Positions 9,248-17,214 of a DNA stretch of 64,000 nt are shown here, piece after piece; the stretch's first letter is position 1, and the number at the start of each line of letters is the position of its first letter. The notes beneath the pieces are model-generated. The model had not been told where the DNA came from, searched no databases, and saw only the letters and a list, made by a program, of their open reading frames with translations. The translations under genes were made by a program, and so were the position numbers. Origin of the DNA: G963677915 sp963677915 (GTDB lineage: Bacteria; Bacillota; Clostridia; Lachnospirales; Vallitaleaceae); contig CAXXGE010000027.1 of the NCBI GenBank assembly GCA_963677915.2, positions 30,781 through 94,780 of the forward strand, in the 5' to 3' direction.

Positions 9248-9911
9248 CAGCCCATCATCTCTTTCATCTTTTGCTTGTACGCCTTCACCTCGGCTGCAAC
9301 ATCTTCTTTCCGAAAATTGCAGATCCGGCCACAAACACATTGGCCCCTGCCTCTGCCACTTCTTCGATATTGCCGAGTGATATGCCGCCGTCGACTTGGA
9401 TGTCGCATCGATAGCCATGTTTGTCTATCAACGTCTTGAGCTGCCTTATCTTCTCGATCGAACCGGGGATAAAGCTTTGTCCGCCGAATCCGGGATTGAC
9501 CGTCATCAGGAGGACCATATCCAGCTCGTGAAGCACATGTTTCAGCACACTGAGTGGTGTGGCAGGATTAAGCGATACGCCCACTTTCGCGCCACTTTCC
9601 TTTATCTGCATGATCAGAGCGTGCAGATGCCTGGTTGCCTCAACGTGAACAGTAATGATATCTGCGCCAGCCTTAACGAACTGTTCCACATACCTTTCAG
9701 GCTGCTCAATCATCAAGTGCACATCGAAAGTCTTGTCCGACACGTTTCTGATACATTGAATGACAGGCGGTCCCAACGTAATATTGGGCACATACATGCC
9801 ATCCATGACATCAATATGAATATAATCGCATCCTGCATCCGATATGGTTTTTACCTCTTCTCCCAGGCGCGCGAAGTCAGCCGACAGAATTGACGGTGCT
9901 AATTTGTACAT
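9247..9911 (-). CDS. rpe: Ribulose-phosphate 3-epimerase (C-terminal frameshift)
   Basis: Interconverts ribulose-5-phosphate and xylulose-5-phosphate in the pentose phosphate pathway. The start is the ATG at 9911 (MYKLAPSILSADF), 8 nt after AGGAG. Family motifs are all present: HIDVMDGMYVPN, DVHLMIEQPERYV, MTVNPGFGGQSF and DIQVDGGI. As read, translation stops at 9285, but the last codons are out of frame. Adding one base in the AAAG/AAG stretch at about 9303-9309 restores the usual ending (GK-x-DVAAEVKAYKQKMKEMMG) and puts the stop at 9247, exactly overlapping the thiN start. Restored length is 221 residues. I think this is a sequencing deletion, since the restored end fits the next gene so precisely. 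Confidence 0.92.
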
Positions 9912-9913
9912 CT

Positions 9914-10792
9914 CTACCATCTCCTTTTCTCTTTTATCTCTTCAAACAACAGTTTATAGCTGGCATATCTGGATTGATGGATACGCCCGTCCTTTACAGC
10001 ATCTTTAACACCGCAAACAGGCTCGTCAACATGGTTGCACCCCTTGAACCTGCAGCTGTCTTCATACTGCTCAAACTCAATAAAATACTGCTTCAGCTCT
10101 TCTTTTTCCATCTCTTCTATGGACAAAGATGAAAAGCCTGGTGTGTCGACAACGTAGCTGTCCTCGTGAAAACCAATCAGTTCAGCATGCCGTGTTGTAT
10201 GGCGTCCCCTGCCGATTTTCTCGCTCACATCGCCCGTTTCGAATTCGATGACATCCTGGATGATATTTAGGAGGGATGATTTCCCTACACCGGACGGACC
10301 GGCAAACACAGTCGTCTTGCCGTACAGGGCTTGTTTCAAGCCTTCAATGCCATGTCCTTTGACAGAGCTTGTCGTATAGACCGGGTAGCCTGTTTTTTCG
10401 TAAATGGCTATGATCTCTTCCACTTTGTCCGGAGGCATAATGTCCGTCTTGTTGAAACAGATGATTGCATCTATTTCCTGCCGCTCCACCATGACCAGAA
10501 ACCTGTCAAGGAGGTTGAAATTCGGTTCAGGCTGGGACACCGAAAAAACGATGACAGCCTGGTCTATATTTGCTACCGTCGGCCTTACCAATTCGTTCCG
10601 GCGTTCCAGAATGACCGAGATATTCGCCAGCTTGTTTTCCTCATCCAGTATATCCAGCTCCACGTCATCGCCGATCAGAGGCTTGATGTCCATTTTTCTG
10701 AAGATGCCTCTGGCCTTGCATTCGTAAACACCTCTGTTATCACAGTGGACATAATAGAATCCTCCGATACCCTTGATGATTTTTCCTGTCAT
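9914..10792 (-). CDS. rsgA: Ribosome small-subunit-dependent GTPase A
   Basis: Circularly permuted GTPase that checks late 30S ribosomal subunit maturation. An N-terminal OB-fold region is followed by the permuted G-motif order: G4 FNKTD first, then the P-loop GPSGVGKSS near residue 170, then G3 DTPG. A C-terminal zinc module follows, with C-x6-C-x-H-x5-C in CRFKGCNHVDEPVC. The start is placed at ATG 10792 (MTGKIIKGIGG) after GAGGAGTAAGGAC, giving 292 residues; a longer frame adds 13 unconserved residues inside prkC. It lies 4 nt after prkC and 2 nt before rpe, so it is co-transcribed. RsgA-type GTPases are known PrkC substrates, which fits the neighbourhood. Confidence 0.95.
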   Translation of the reverse strand: MTGKIIKGIGGFYYVHCDNRGVYECKARGIFRKMDIKPLIGDDVELDILDEENKLANISVILERRNELVRPTVANIDQAVIVFSVSQPEPNFNLLDRFLVMVERQEIDAIICFNKTDIMPPDKVEEIIAIYEKTGYPVYTTSSVKGHGIEGLKQALYGKTTVFAGPSGVGKSSLLNIIQDVIEFETGDVSEKIGRGRHTTRHAELIGFHEDSYVVDTPGFSSLSIEEMEKEELKQYFIEFEQYEDSCRFKGCNHVDEPVCGVKDAVKDGRIHQSRYASYKLLFEEIKEKRRW

Positions 10793-10796
10793 GTCC

Positions 10797-12710
10797 TTAC
10801 TCCTCTGCCGTGAAATAGATTGCATTGACAAATTCCCTCACGTCATCGACATAAACTTCCACTTCTCCGGATCCTGTTTCTGTAAAGGAGAATACCATCG
10901 GAAACTCTTCTCTTGCAACCGTCTGGTTGAATACGACTTTCGTATCCCCGTTTATTCTTAAGACGACTTTCAGGACGCCGCTGCTTTTGACACCCAGCAC
11001 ATCATCATAAACCATCATCTCTTTGGTGACAGGTTTTATTTCCTGACCCAAGCTGACAGTCAGGTCGATCTCATAGCCTTCCCTGACCTCTTCACCCGGC
11101 AGTACTGTCATGAAGATCACGTTGCCCTCCTCAACCGTCTCGTGATAGGATTCTGAAATATTCTCTCCCACCGTAAGCCCTGCAGCTTCCAGTGCGGCAA
11201 CAGCTTCCTCGAGGGGCATGTTCCTGACGTCAGGCACGGTGACCAGCACCATTTCTTCTCCCAGACTGATGGTTATCGTGACCTCTGTCCCTTCTTCAAC
11301 CAGGTCGCCTGCCTCGGGATTCTGTCCTATGACTAGGCCGATCGGTACCGTACTGCTGAATATTTTCTCCTGGACGGCGGTCAGCTTGGCATCCTGCAGG
11401 AGTCCCAAAGCGACGGTAAAGCTCTTGCCCGTCAGCATCGGGACCTGGATTTCAGGGGCACCCTTGCTCAATGTCAGTTGTACGACTGTTTTCTTGTCGA
11501 TATTGCTTCCCGCAGCAGGCTCTTGAGCCATGACACGGTTTTCAGCGATGTTTTCATCATACTCGGAAGCAGTCACTTCAAAAAGTATACCCTGCTCATC
11601 AAGGAATGCTTCCGCCTCCTCCATCGTCATGTTCAGTACCGATGGCAATTCGACAGGTCTGTTCAATATAGTTCCGCCAAACTGCTTGTATACGAACAGC
11701 GAAATAAGCGTTACAAGTAGGACTGCCGTGAACACACCCATGATGACGACGAACCTGGAAAGAATCGGTTTCTCGTCTTCCAGCAGTTCATCCTCGCTCC
11801 AAATCTGCCTCATCTGCCTGCCGTCCATGATGATTGTCTGACTTTCATCCTCGAACTCCTGGGGCATGGATACGAAATCGTTTTCCGCTTTGGCATAGGC
11901 CTTCCTGAAGTCAACCAACAGTGCTGCTGCGGAAGCGTATCTCATATCAGGCTTTTTCTGGGTCGTTTTCATGATGATCTGCTCCAGATTGTGGTCCATC
12001 TCGCCTATGAAAGAACTGGGTGCAGGCATCTCCTCATTGATCTGTTTCAGTGCTATGGCGACTTCTGTATCGCCGTTAAAAGGCACTTTGCCTGTTGTCA
12101 TTTCAAAAAGCGTGATACCAAGGGAATAGATATCGCTTCGTACATCGGTAATACCGCCTTTAGCCTGTTCGGGCGGTATGTAATGGACAGAACCAGACGC
12201 CACATCCTGAACCTGGATTGTCGTGCCCCTGGCTACCATAGCAATGCCAAAATCTGCGACTTTCACCTTGCCATCGTAGGTCATCATAATATTCTGCGGT
12301 TTTATGTCCCTGTGGATGATGTGGTTTGAATGGGCGTGCTCCAGGGCCGACGCTACTTCCATTCCGATACGGATGACCTCTTCAGCCGGCAGTGGCCCTT
12401 TGTCTTTGATGTACTCCTTCAATGTCACACCGTCCAGCAATTCCATAACGAAATAATACTTGCTTCCGTCATTCCCAACATCATAAATATTGACGATATT
12501 GGCATGGGACAGGCTTGCAGCCGACTGGGCTTCAACTTTGAATTTCTTGACGAATTCTTCGTCATGGGCGAATTCATCTCTCAGAACCTTTATCGCCACA
12601 AATCGTTCAAGTTTCGTACACCTTGCTTTATAGACGATAGACATGCCGCCGGAACCGACTTCTTCAATTATTTCATATCGATCACTGATTATAGTACCAG
12701 GCTGCAGCAT
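10797..12710 (-). CDS. prkC: Membrane Ser/Thr protein kinase with PASTA domains
   Basis: Senses muropeptides or lipid II at the cell surface and phosphorylates cytosolic targets. Residues about 10-275 form a Hanks-type kinase: Gly loop GSGGMSIVYKA, catalytic HRDIKPQNIM, DFG (KVADFGIAM) and an APE-like PPEQ. A juxtamembrane acidic linker follows, then one membrane span near residues 320-345 (VVIMGVFTAVLLVTLISLF). Three extracellular PASTA repeats come next, each containing a P-x-x-x-GM/N/K-like start and a DKKTVVQLTLSKG-like end, and then a further beta-rich C-terminal domain. ATG 12710 overlaps the prpC stop (TGATG); a TTG one codon earlier is less likely. Kinase and phosphatase are translationally coupled, as in other Firmicutes. 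Confidence 0.95.
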   Translation of the reverse strand: MLQPGTIISDRYEIIEEVGSGGMSIVYKARCTKLERFVAIKVLRDEFAHDEEFVKKFKVEAQSAASLSHANIVNIYDVGNDGSKYYFVMELLDGVTLKEYIKDKGPLPAEEVIRIGMEVASALEHAHSNHIIHRDIKPQNIMMTYDGKVKVADFGIAMVARGTTIQVQDVASGSVHYIPPEQAKGGITDVRSDIYSLGITLFEMTTGKVPFNGDTEVAIALKQINEEMPAPSSFIGEMDHNLEQIIMKTTQKKPDMRYASAAALLVDFRKAYAKAENDFVSMPQEFEDESQTIIMDGRQMRQIWSEDELLEDEKPILSRFVVIMGVFTAVLLVTLISLFVYKQFGGTILNRPVELPSVLNMTMEEAEAFLDEQGILFEVTASEYDENIAENRVMAQEPAAGSNIDKKTVVQLTLSKGAPEIQVPMLTGKSFTVALGLLQDAKLTAVQEKIFSSTVPIGLVIGQNPEAGDLVEEGTEVTITISLGEEMVLVTVPDVRNMPLEEAVAALEAAGLTVGENISESYHETVEEGNVIFMTVLPGEEVREGYEIDLTVSLGQEIKPVTKEMMVYDDVLGVKSSGVLKVVLRINGDTKVVFNQTVAREEFPMVFSFTETGSGEVEVYVDDVREFVNAIYFTAEE

Positions 12711-13450
12711 CAAATCGCCTCCTTGCTTTCAGTCATGTCTACGATTATCAACGTAATGTTGTCCCAGCCGCCGGCTTCGTTGGACATCTCAACAAGCAGC
12801 TTTCCCTTTTCCATGACGCTGAGGTCCTTTTTCAACACTTTTTCGATATCGCCGTCTTCCAACATAGTCGTCAGCCCGTCGGAGCACAGGAGTATCTTTT
12901 CTATCTTTCCGGTTTCCTCACGGAACAGGTCCACATCCACATGGCTGCTGATGCCTATCGACCTGGTAATCAAGTTCTTGTCTGGATGTGTTCTGCTTTC
13001 TTCTCTCGTAATCGCACCCATCTGCACAAGTTCCTCGACGACGGAATGGTCGACAGTCAGCTGAGTCAATTCCCTGCCTAGAATATAGAGCCTGCTGTCA
13101 CCGACATTGGCTGCTACAATGCTGTTGTCAAGAACAGTGCAGACCACAAGGGTCGTACCCATGCCATAACATGAATCGTCTTCAACGCTTTTCATATAGA
13201 CCTTAAGGTTCGCATTTTTGACAGCCTCCTCAAGGACAGATTCAACATCCTTATCCGTCGTATGCATAATATGATCAACCATCGTCTCAACGGCCATCTT
13301 CGAAGCTACTTCTCCGGCCTTGTGACCACCCATGCCATCCGCCACAATAAATAGATTTGGCAACGGGCCGATTTGTTTCATCGTCTGGAAATAGTAATCT
13401 TCATTCAGTTTTCTCAACAATCCCAAATCTGTCGTTCCAAATGATTGCAT
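12710..13450 (-). CDS. prpC: PP2C-type Ser/Thr phosphatase (Stp/PrpC)
   Basis: Removes phosphate from PrkC and its targets. The 246-residue protein carries the metal-binding motifs of bacterial PP2C enzymes: NEDYYF at the N-terminus, VADGMGGHKAGEVAS near residue 37, a GTTLV-VC strand, ANVGDSRLYIL, TRSIG, LCSDGLT and the final GGWDNITLI. It has no membrane segment or extra domain. Its stop overlaps the prkC start, and it lies 16 nt after rlmN. Confidence 0.95.
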   Translation of the reverse strand: MQSFGTTDLGLLRKLNEDYYFQTMKQIGPLPNLFIVADGMGGHKAGEVASKMAVETMVDHIMHTTDKDVESVLEEAVKNANLKVYMKSVEDDSCYGMGTTLVVCTVLDNSIVAANVGDSRLYILGRELTQLTVDHSVVEELVQMGAITREESRTHPDKNLITRSIGISSHVDVDLFREETGKIEKILLCSDGLTTMLEDGDIEKVLKKDLSVMEKGKLLVEMSNEAGGWDNITLIIVDMTESKEAI

Positions 13451-13466
13451 CTTTCCCCCTCCGACA

Positions 13467-14492
13467 TTACAGTCTCAGTTGTCCACAAGCCGCATCAATC
13501 TCGGCTCCCAAAGACCGCCTGACTGTTGTCTCAATGCCTGCGTCAGTCAGTATTTTCATGAATTTGTCGATATATTTGCGTTCCGTGCTTTCATAACCCA
13601 TCTCCTTGACAGGATTGATCGGTATAAGATTGACATGGCATTTGAAGCTGCGTTTCTTTAGAATCGATGCCAGCTCCCTGCCATGTTCCGCTTTGTCGTT
13701 GACACCCTTTATCAGACTGTATTCGAATGTGATGCGCCTTTTTGTCGTCTCGAAATAATACTCGCATGCCGTCAGCAGTTCATCTATAGCAAATCTGTCT
13801 GACACAGGCATTGTTTTGCTTCGAAGCGCATCGTTTGGTGCATGCAGCGATATAGCCAGGGTAATGCCCAGCTTTTCGTCTGCAAGTGCGCGTATCTGCG
13901 GCACCAGACCGCAGGTGGAAAGGGTTATATGCCTTTGGCTGATATTTTTCCCGTCCTCGCATACAGCCAGGCGAATCCACTTCAGTACATTATCGTAGTT
14001 ATCCAAAGGCTCTCCGGTACCCATCAGAACCACGTGGGATACCCTGACACCTGTCTGCCTTTCCGCCTCGTTCAACTGTTCAAGCATCTCGGCCGGTGTC
14101 AGGTTTCTGACCAAACCGCCGATGCCCGAGGCGCAGAAGGTGCATCCCATGGCACATCCAGCCTGTGTTGAAAGGCATACGCTGTGTCCGTGGGGCTGCT
14201 GCATGGAAACCGTTTCAATAAACTGTCCATCCGACAGACCAAAAAGGAATTTCCTGGTTCTCTGGTCAGCAGACACCTGGACTTTCGCAGTCGTAAGATG
14301 CTCTATCCTGGCGTTTTCCTTCAGCGTCTCCACCAGACCCTTGGGCAGATTGGTCATGTTTTCAAAGTCCCTTGAATCCTTCTTGTGAAGCCAGTCGAAC
14401 AGCTGCTTGCTTCTGAAGGCCGGCTGCCCGAGTTTTTTCATCCAAAGGCCCAGCTCATCGGGCATCATGGATAGAATATCGATTTTATTCAT
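13467..14492 (-). CDS. rlmN: Dual-specificity 23S rRNA/tRNA methyltransferase RlmN
   Basis: Radical SAM enzyme that methylates C2 of A2503 in 23S rRNA and of A37 in some tRNAs. The cluster motif CAMGCTFC is near residue 108. The second methyl-carrying cysteine lies at the C-terminus in IDAACGQLRL, as required by the mechanism. GTGEPLDNY and the SLHA segment bind SAM and substrate. ATG 14492 (MNKIDILSM) follows GGAAGAAGG and overlaps the end of rsmB by 8 nt; the longer frame adds residues encoded inside rsmB. Length is 341 residues, normal for the family. Confidence 0.96.
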   Translation of the reverse strand: MNKIDILSMMPDELGLWMKKLGQPAFRSKQLFDWLHKKDSRDFENMTNLPKGLVETLKENARIEHLTTAKVQVSADQRTRKFLFGLSDGQFIETVSMQQPHGHSVCLSTQAGCAMGCTFCASGIGGLVRNLTPAEMLEQLNEAERQTGVRVSHVVLMGTGEPLDNYDNVLKWIRLAVCEDGKNISQRHITLSTCGLVPQIRALADEKLGITLAISLHAPNDALRSKTMPVSDRFAIDELLTACEYYFETTKRRITFEYSLIKGVNDKAEHGRELASILKKRSFKCHVNLIPINPVKEMGYESTERKYIDKFMKILTDAGIETTVRRSLGAEIDAACGQLRL

Positions 14493-15819
14493 CTTCGCCC
14501 TTCTTCCTGAACCTGGCAATGAAAAATCCATCTGTTCCTGTTTCCCATGGCTTTATTCTTATCCTTCCGCAGCTGTCGCCATATCCATCCACATCAAGAG
14601 GAACCGACTCGAATGCCTTGAATTTCTCAAGGAACCAATCGGCATTGTCTTCGTTCTCTTCTTTTGTCATCGTACAGGTACTGAACACCAAATCACCGCC
14701 GTTCTTGACATAGGCCGCTGCGTTTGTCAGCATCTCCCGCTGCAAAGCCACCAGTGATGCCACCTTTTCCCTGTTCATCTGCCACTTGATATCCGGCTTT
14801 TTGCGGATGATGCCAAGGCCCGAGCAAGGAAGGTCCGCAAGCACGACGTCGAAGGCCTTGTCGAAGTCTTCCCTGTGCCTTGAAGCGTCCGATTGTTCAA
14901 CAGCCATCCATGGCAAACCAAGACGGCTCCTGTTCTCTTCTATTAGGGCGAGCTTTCTGTCACTGATATCACAGGCAATGACACTTCCACCTGGCCCGGT
15001 CAGTTCTGCTGCATGGGTTGCCTTGCCGCCGGGGGCCGCACAGAGGTCGAGCACTTTGTCCCCCTCTTGGATACCCGACAGACTTCCAACCAGCATGGAG
15101 CTTTCATCCTGCACCTGAAAAAGTCCGCTTTGAAAAGCCTCCAGATCGAAAAGCCTGTCAATGCCCGAAAGCCGAAGGCCATTGCCGCCAAAAGCACCCT
15201 GCTCGACCTTCAATCCTTCTTTTTCAAGTGTCTTTTTAAGGTTTTCAACTGTTGTTTTTCGTGTATTCGCTCTTATCGACAATGGAGCCGCCGTATGCGT
15301 ATATGCCAGAAAAGCCTTGAGTTCCTCATAAGTATGGTTTTCCAGAAGCAATTCAATAAGCGTTTCAGGAAAGGAGTAACGGACACTCGCTGCTTTGACA
15401 GGATTCTCATTTTCTGAAGGGTACTCGATCTTGTCAATATTCTTTGATATGTTTCTAAGCACACCGTTGACGAACCCTGTAAGCTGGAACATTTTCCGCT
15501 TCTTTATCAGTTTTACCGCTTCGTTGATTACGGCGCCGTTATGGATTGAAGGCATATAAAGAAGCTGATAGACTGCCATACGCAGCACCATCAGGACGGT
15601 CAGCTTCATCTTTCCGGTCCTGGTTTTGGAATAGAGGTCGATAATGTAGTCAAGCTGGATTCTGTTTTCAACGGTGCCGTATACCAGTCTCTTGACAAAT
15701 GCCCTGTCGGATTTCTCCATTTCCTTGCCGAACATAACCTTATCCACTGCAGCATTGATAAACAGGTCTTCGTCAACCATCAGTTCCAGGGCCTTGAGTC
15801 CCACCCATCTTGCATTCAT
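14485..15819 (-). CDS. rsmB: 16S rRNA (cytosine-967-C5)-methyltransferase
   Basis: Methylates a cytosine of 16S rRNA using SAM. Residues 1-130 form the NusB-like RNA-binding domain. The Rossmann methyltransferase domain has the SAM motif LDLCAAPGGKATHAAEL near residue 253 and the two catalytic cysteines in DLPCSGLGIIRKKPD and FSTCTM. The start overlaps the end of fmt by 4 nt. Length 444 residues, typical. Confidence 0.95.
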   Translation of the reverse strand: MNARWVGLKALELMVDEDLFINAAVDKVMFGKEMEKSDRAFVKRLVYGTVENRIQLDYIIDLYSKTRTGKMKLTVLMVLRMAVYQLLYMPSIHNGAVINEAVKLIKKRKMFQLTGFVNGVLRNISKNIDKIEYPSENENPVKAASVRYSFPETLIELLLENHTYEELKAFLAYTHTAAPLSIRANTRKTTVENLKKTLEKEGLKVEQGAFGGNGLRLSGIDRLFDLEAFQSGLFQVQDESSMLVGSLSGIQEGDKVLDLCAAPGGKATHAAELTGPGGSVIACDISDRKLALIEENRSRLGLPWMAVEQSDASRHREDFDKAFDVVLADLPCSGLGIIRKKPDIKWQMNREKVASLVALQREMLTNAAAYVKNGGDLVFSTCTMTKEENEDNADWFLEKFKAFESVPLDVDGYGDSCGRIRIKPWETGTDGFFIARFRKKGEDE

Positions 15820-16745
15820 AGACGAATCCCCTTCTCCACTGTATGCCCTCTTAGGAAATCGTCCACATCCATGCGTTTCTTACCTTCCAGTTGGAGCTCT
15901 CTGACAAGGAGTGCATTCTCACCGCACTGTATCATCAAAATCCCTTCTTCTGCCGTCAGCACCGTGCCGGGAACATCTTTCTGTTCATCCAGTTCCACGA
16001 CTTCAGCGGACCATATCTTGAGCAGCTTTCCACCGATTCGCGTATAGGCACTTGGCCAGGGATTGAGGCCTCTGATCAGCCTTTCGATTTCTTCTGCCGT
16101 TTTTTTCCAGTCGATATTGCCGAGGGTCTTGTCCAGCATGGGGGCATAGCTCGCCTCTGTTTCAACCTGTGGTGTCGCCGATACAGAACCCGATTCAATA
16201 GCGTCAAGGGTCTCAATCAAAAGGGAGGCACCCGCTTCACTCAGCTTGTCGTGCAGCGAACCGCCGGTCTCGTCAGCTTCGATTGCAACTTCCGTCTTGA
16301 GCAGCATATCACCGGTATCGAGGCCGACATCCATCTGCATGGTCGTCACACCGCTCTTTTCATCACCATTGATAATGGACCACTGGATAGGGCCGGCTCC
16401 CCTTAGTTTCGGCAGCAGCGAGGCATGTACGTTGATGCAGCCATACTTCGGAAGCTCCAGAATTGCTTTGGGCAGTATCTGTCCAAACGCAACCACGACC
16501 ATGACGTCAGGCGCCAGCGAAGCCGCAAGTTCCAAAAATGCCGGGTCTTTCACCTTCTCGGGCTGATAAACAGACAGTCCGTTCTCTTCCGCGAAGGCTT
16601 TCACCGGTGTTTTCTGCATCTGCTTTCCACGGCCTTTTGGCTTGTCCGGCTGGGTTACAACGCCAACCACCTCGTGGCCGGCTTCGATTATCGCTTTGAG
16701 TGTTGGCACGCTGAAATCCGGTGTGCCCATGAATAAGACTCTCAT
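15816..16745 (-). CDS. fmt: Methionyl-tRNA formyltransferase
   Basis: Formylates initiator Met-tRNA using 10-formyl-tetrahydrofolate. The protein starts MRVLFMGTPDFSVPTL at ATG 16745, preceded by AGGTGATGAT; the longer frame adds 26 unconserved residues from the def region. Catalytic features are visible: NVHASLLPKLRGAGPIQWS with the conserved Asn/His, and GVTTMQMDVGLDTGDML with the catalytic Asp. The C-terminal OB-like tRNA-binding domain ends the protein at 309 residues. Paired with def 8 nt upstream, as in most bacteria. Confidence 0.96.
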   Translation of the reverse strand: MRVLFMGTPDFSVPTLKAIIEAGHEVVGVVTQPDKPKGRGKQMQKTPVKAFAEENGLSVYQPEKVKDPAFLELAASLAPDVMVVVAFGQILPKAILELPKYGCINVHASLLPKLRGAGPIQWSIINGDEKSGVTTMQMDVGLDTGDMLLKTEVAIEADETGGSLHDKLSEAGASLLIETLDAIESGSVSATPQVETEASYAPMLDKTLGNIDWKKTAEEIERLIRGLNPWPSAYTRIGGKLLKIWSAEVVELDEQKDVPGTVLTAEEGILMIQCGENALLVRELQLEGKKRMDVDDFLRGHTVEKGIRL

Positions 16746-16753
16746 ATCATCAC

Positions 16754-17206
16754 CTAGTCTTCCTCTATAGATTGCGCAAGGTCGATGTAAAGGATACCAT
16801 TCAAATGGTCCAGTTCGTGGCAAATCGCCCTTGCCAGCAGTTCTTCGCCCTTTTGCCGGAATACTTCCCCTTTATCATTCATTGCTTCTACGACGACAGT
16901 CATCGGACGGGATACCTCTCCAACCTTGCCCGGTACGCTGAGGCAGCCTTCAGGTCCAAGCTGTTCTCCATCGCTTTCAATAATCTTTGGATTGATATAG
17001 ACAACAGGACCTTCGCCCACATCGATGATGAACAACCGCTTCAACATGCCGACCTGTGGCGCTGCCAAGCCGACGCCCTGCGCTTCATACATTGTTTCTT
17101 TCATATCTTCAATCAGTGTTTTGATTTTGTCATTGATCTCTGTGATTTCCCTCGATGTTTTCCTTAAAATGGGATCTCCTTCAATCCTGATCTGTCTAAG
17201 TGCCAT
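16754..17206 (-). CDS. def: Peptide deformylase
   Basis: Removes the formyl group from new proteins. All three metal-site motifs are present: QGVGLAAPQVG, EGCLSVPG (Cys ligand) and HELDHLNG (two His ligands and the catalytic Glu). ATG 17206 follows TAGGAGGCGCT with good spacing, giving 150 residues; the 13 extra upstream residues overlap the end of priA and are not family-like. Works in sequence with fmt next door. Confidence 0.96.
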   Translation of the reverse strand: MALRQIRIEGDPILRKTSREITEINDKIKTLIEDMKETMYEAQGVGLAAPQVGMLKRLFIIDVGEGPVVYINPKIIESDGEQLGPEGCLSVPGKVGEVSRPMTVVVEAMNDKGEVFRQKGEELLARAICHELDHLNGILYIDLAQSIEED

Positions 17207-17214
17207 AGCGCCTC

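Noticed and set aside
9248..9418. N-terminal extension of thiamine pyrophosphokinase
   Set aside because: The extra residues are the frame-shifted end of rpe; the family start and the TGATG overlap favour 9247.
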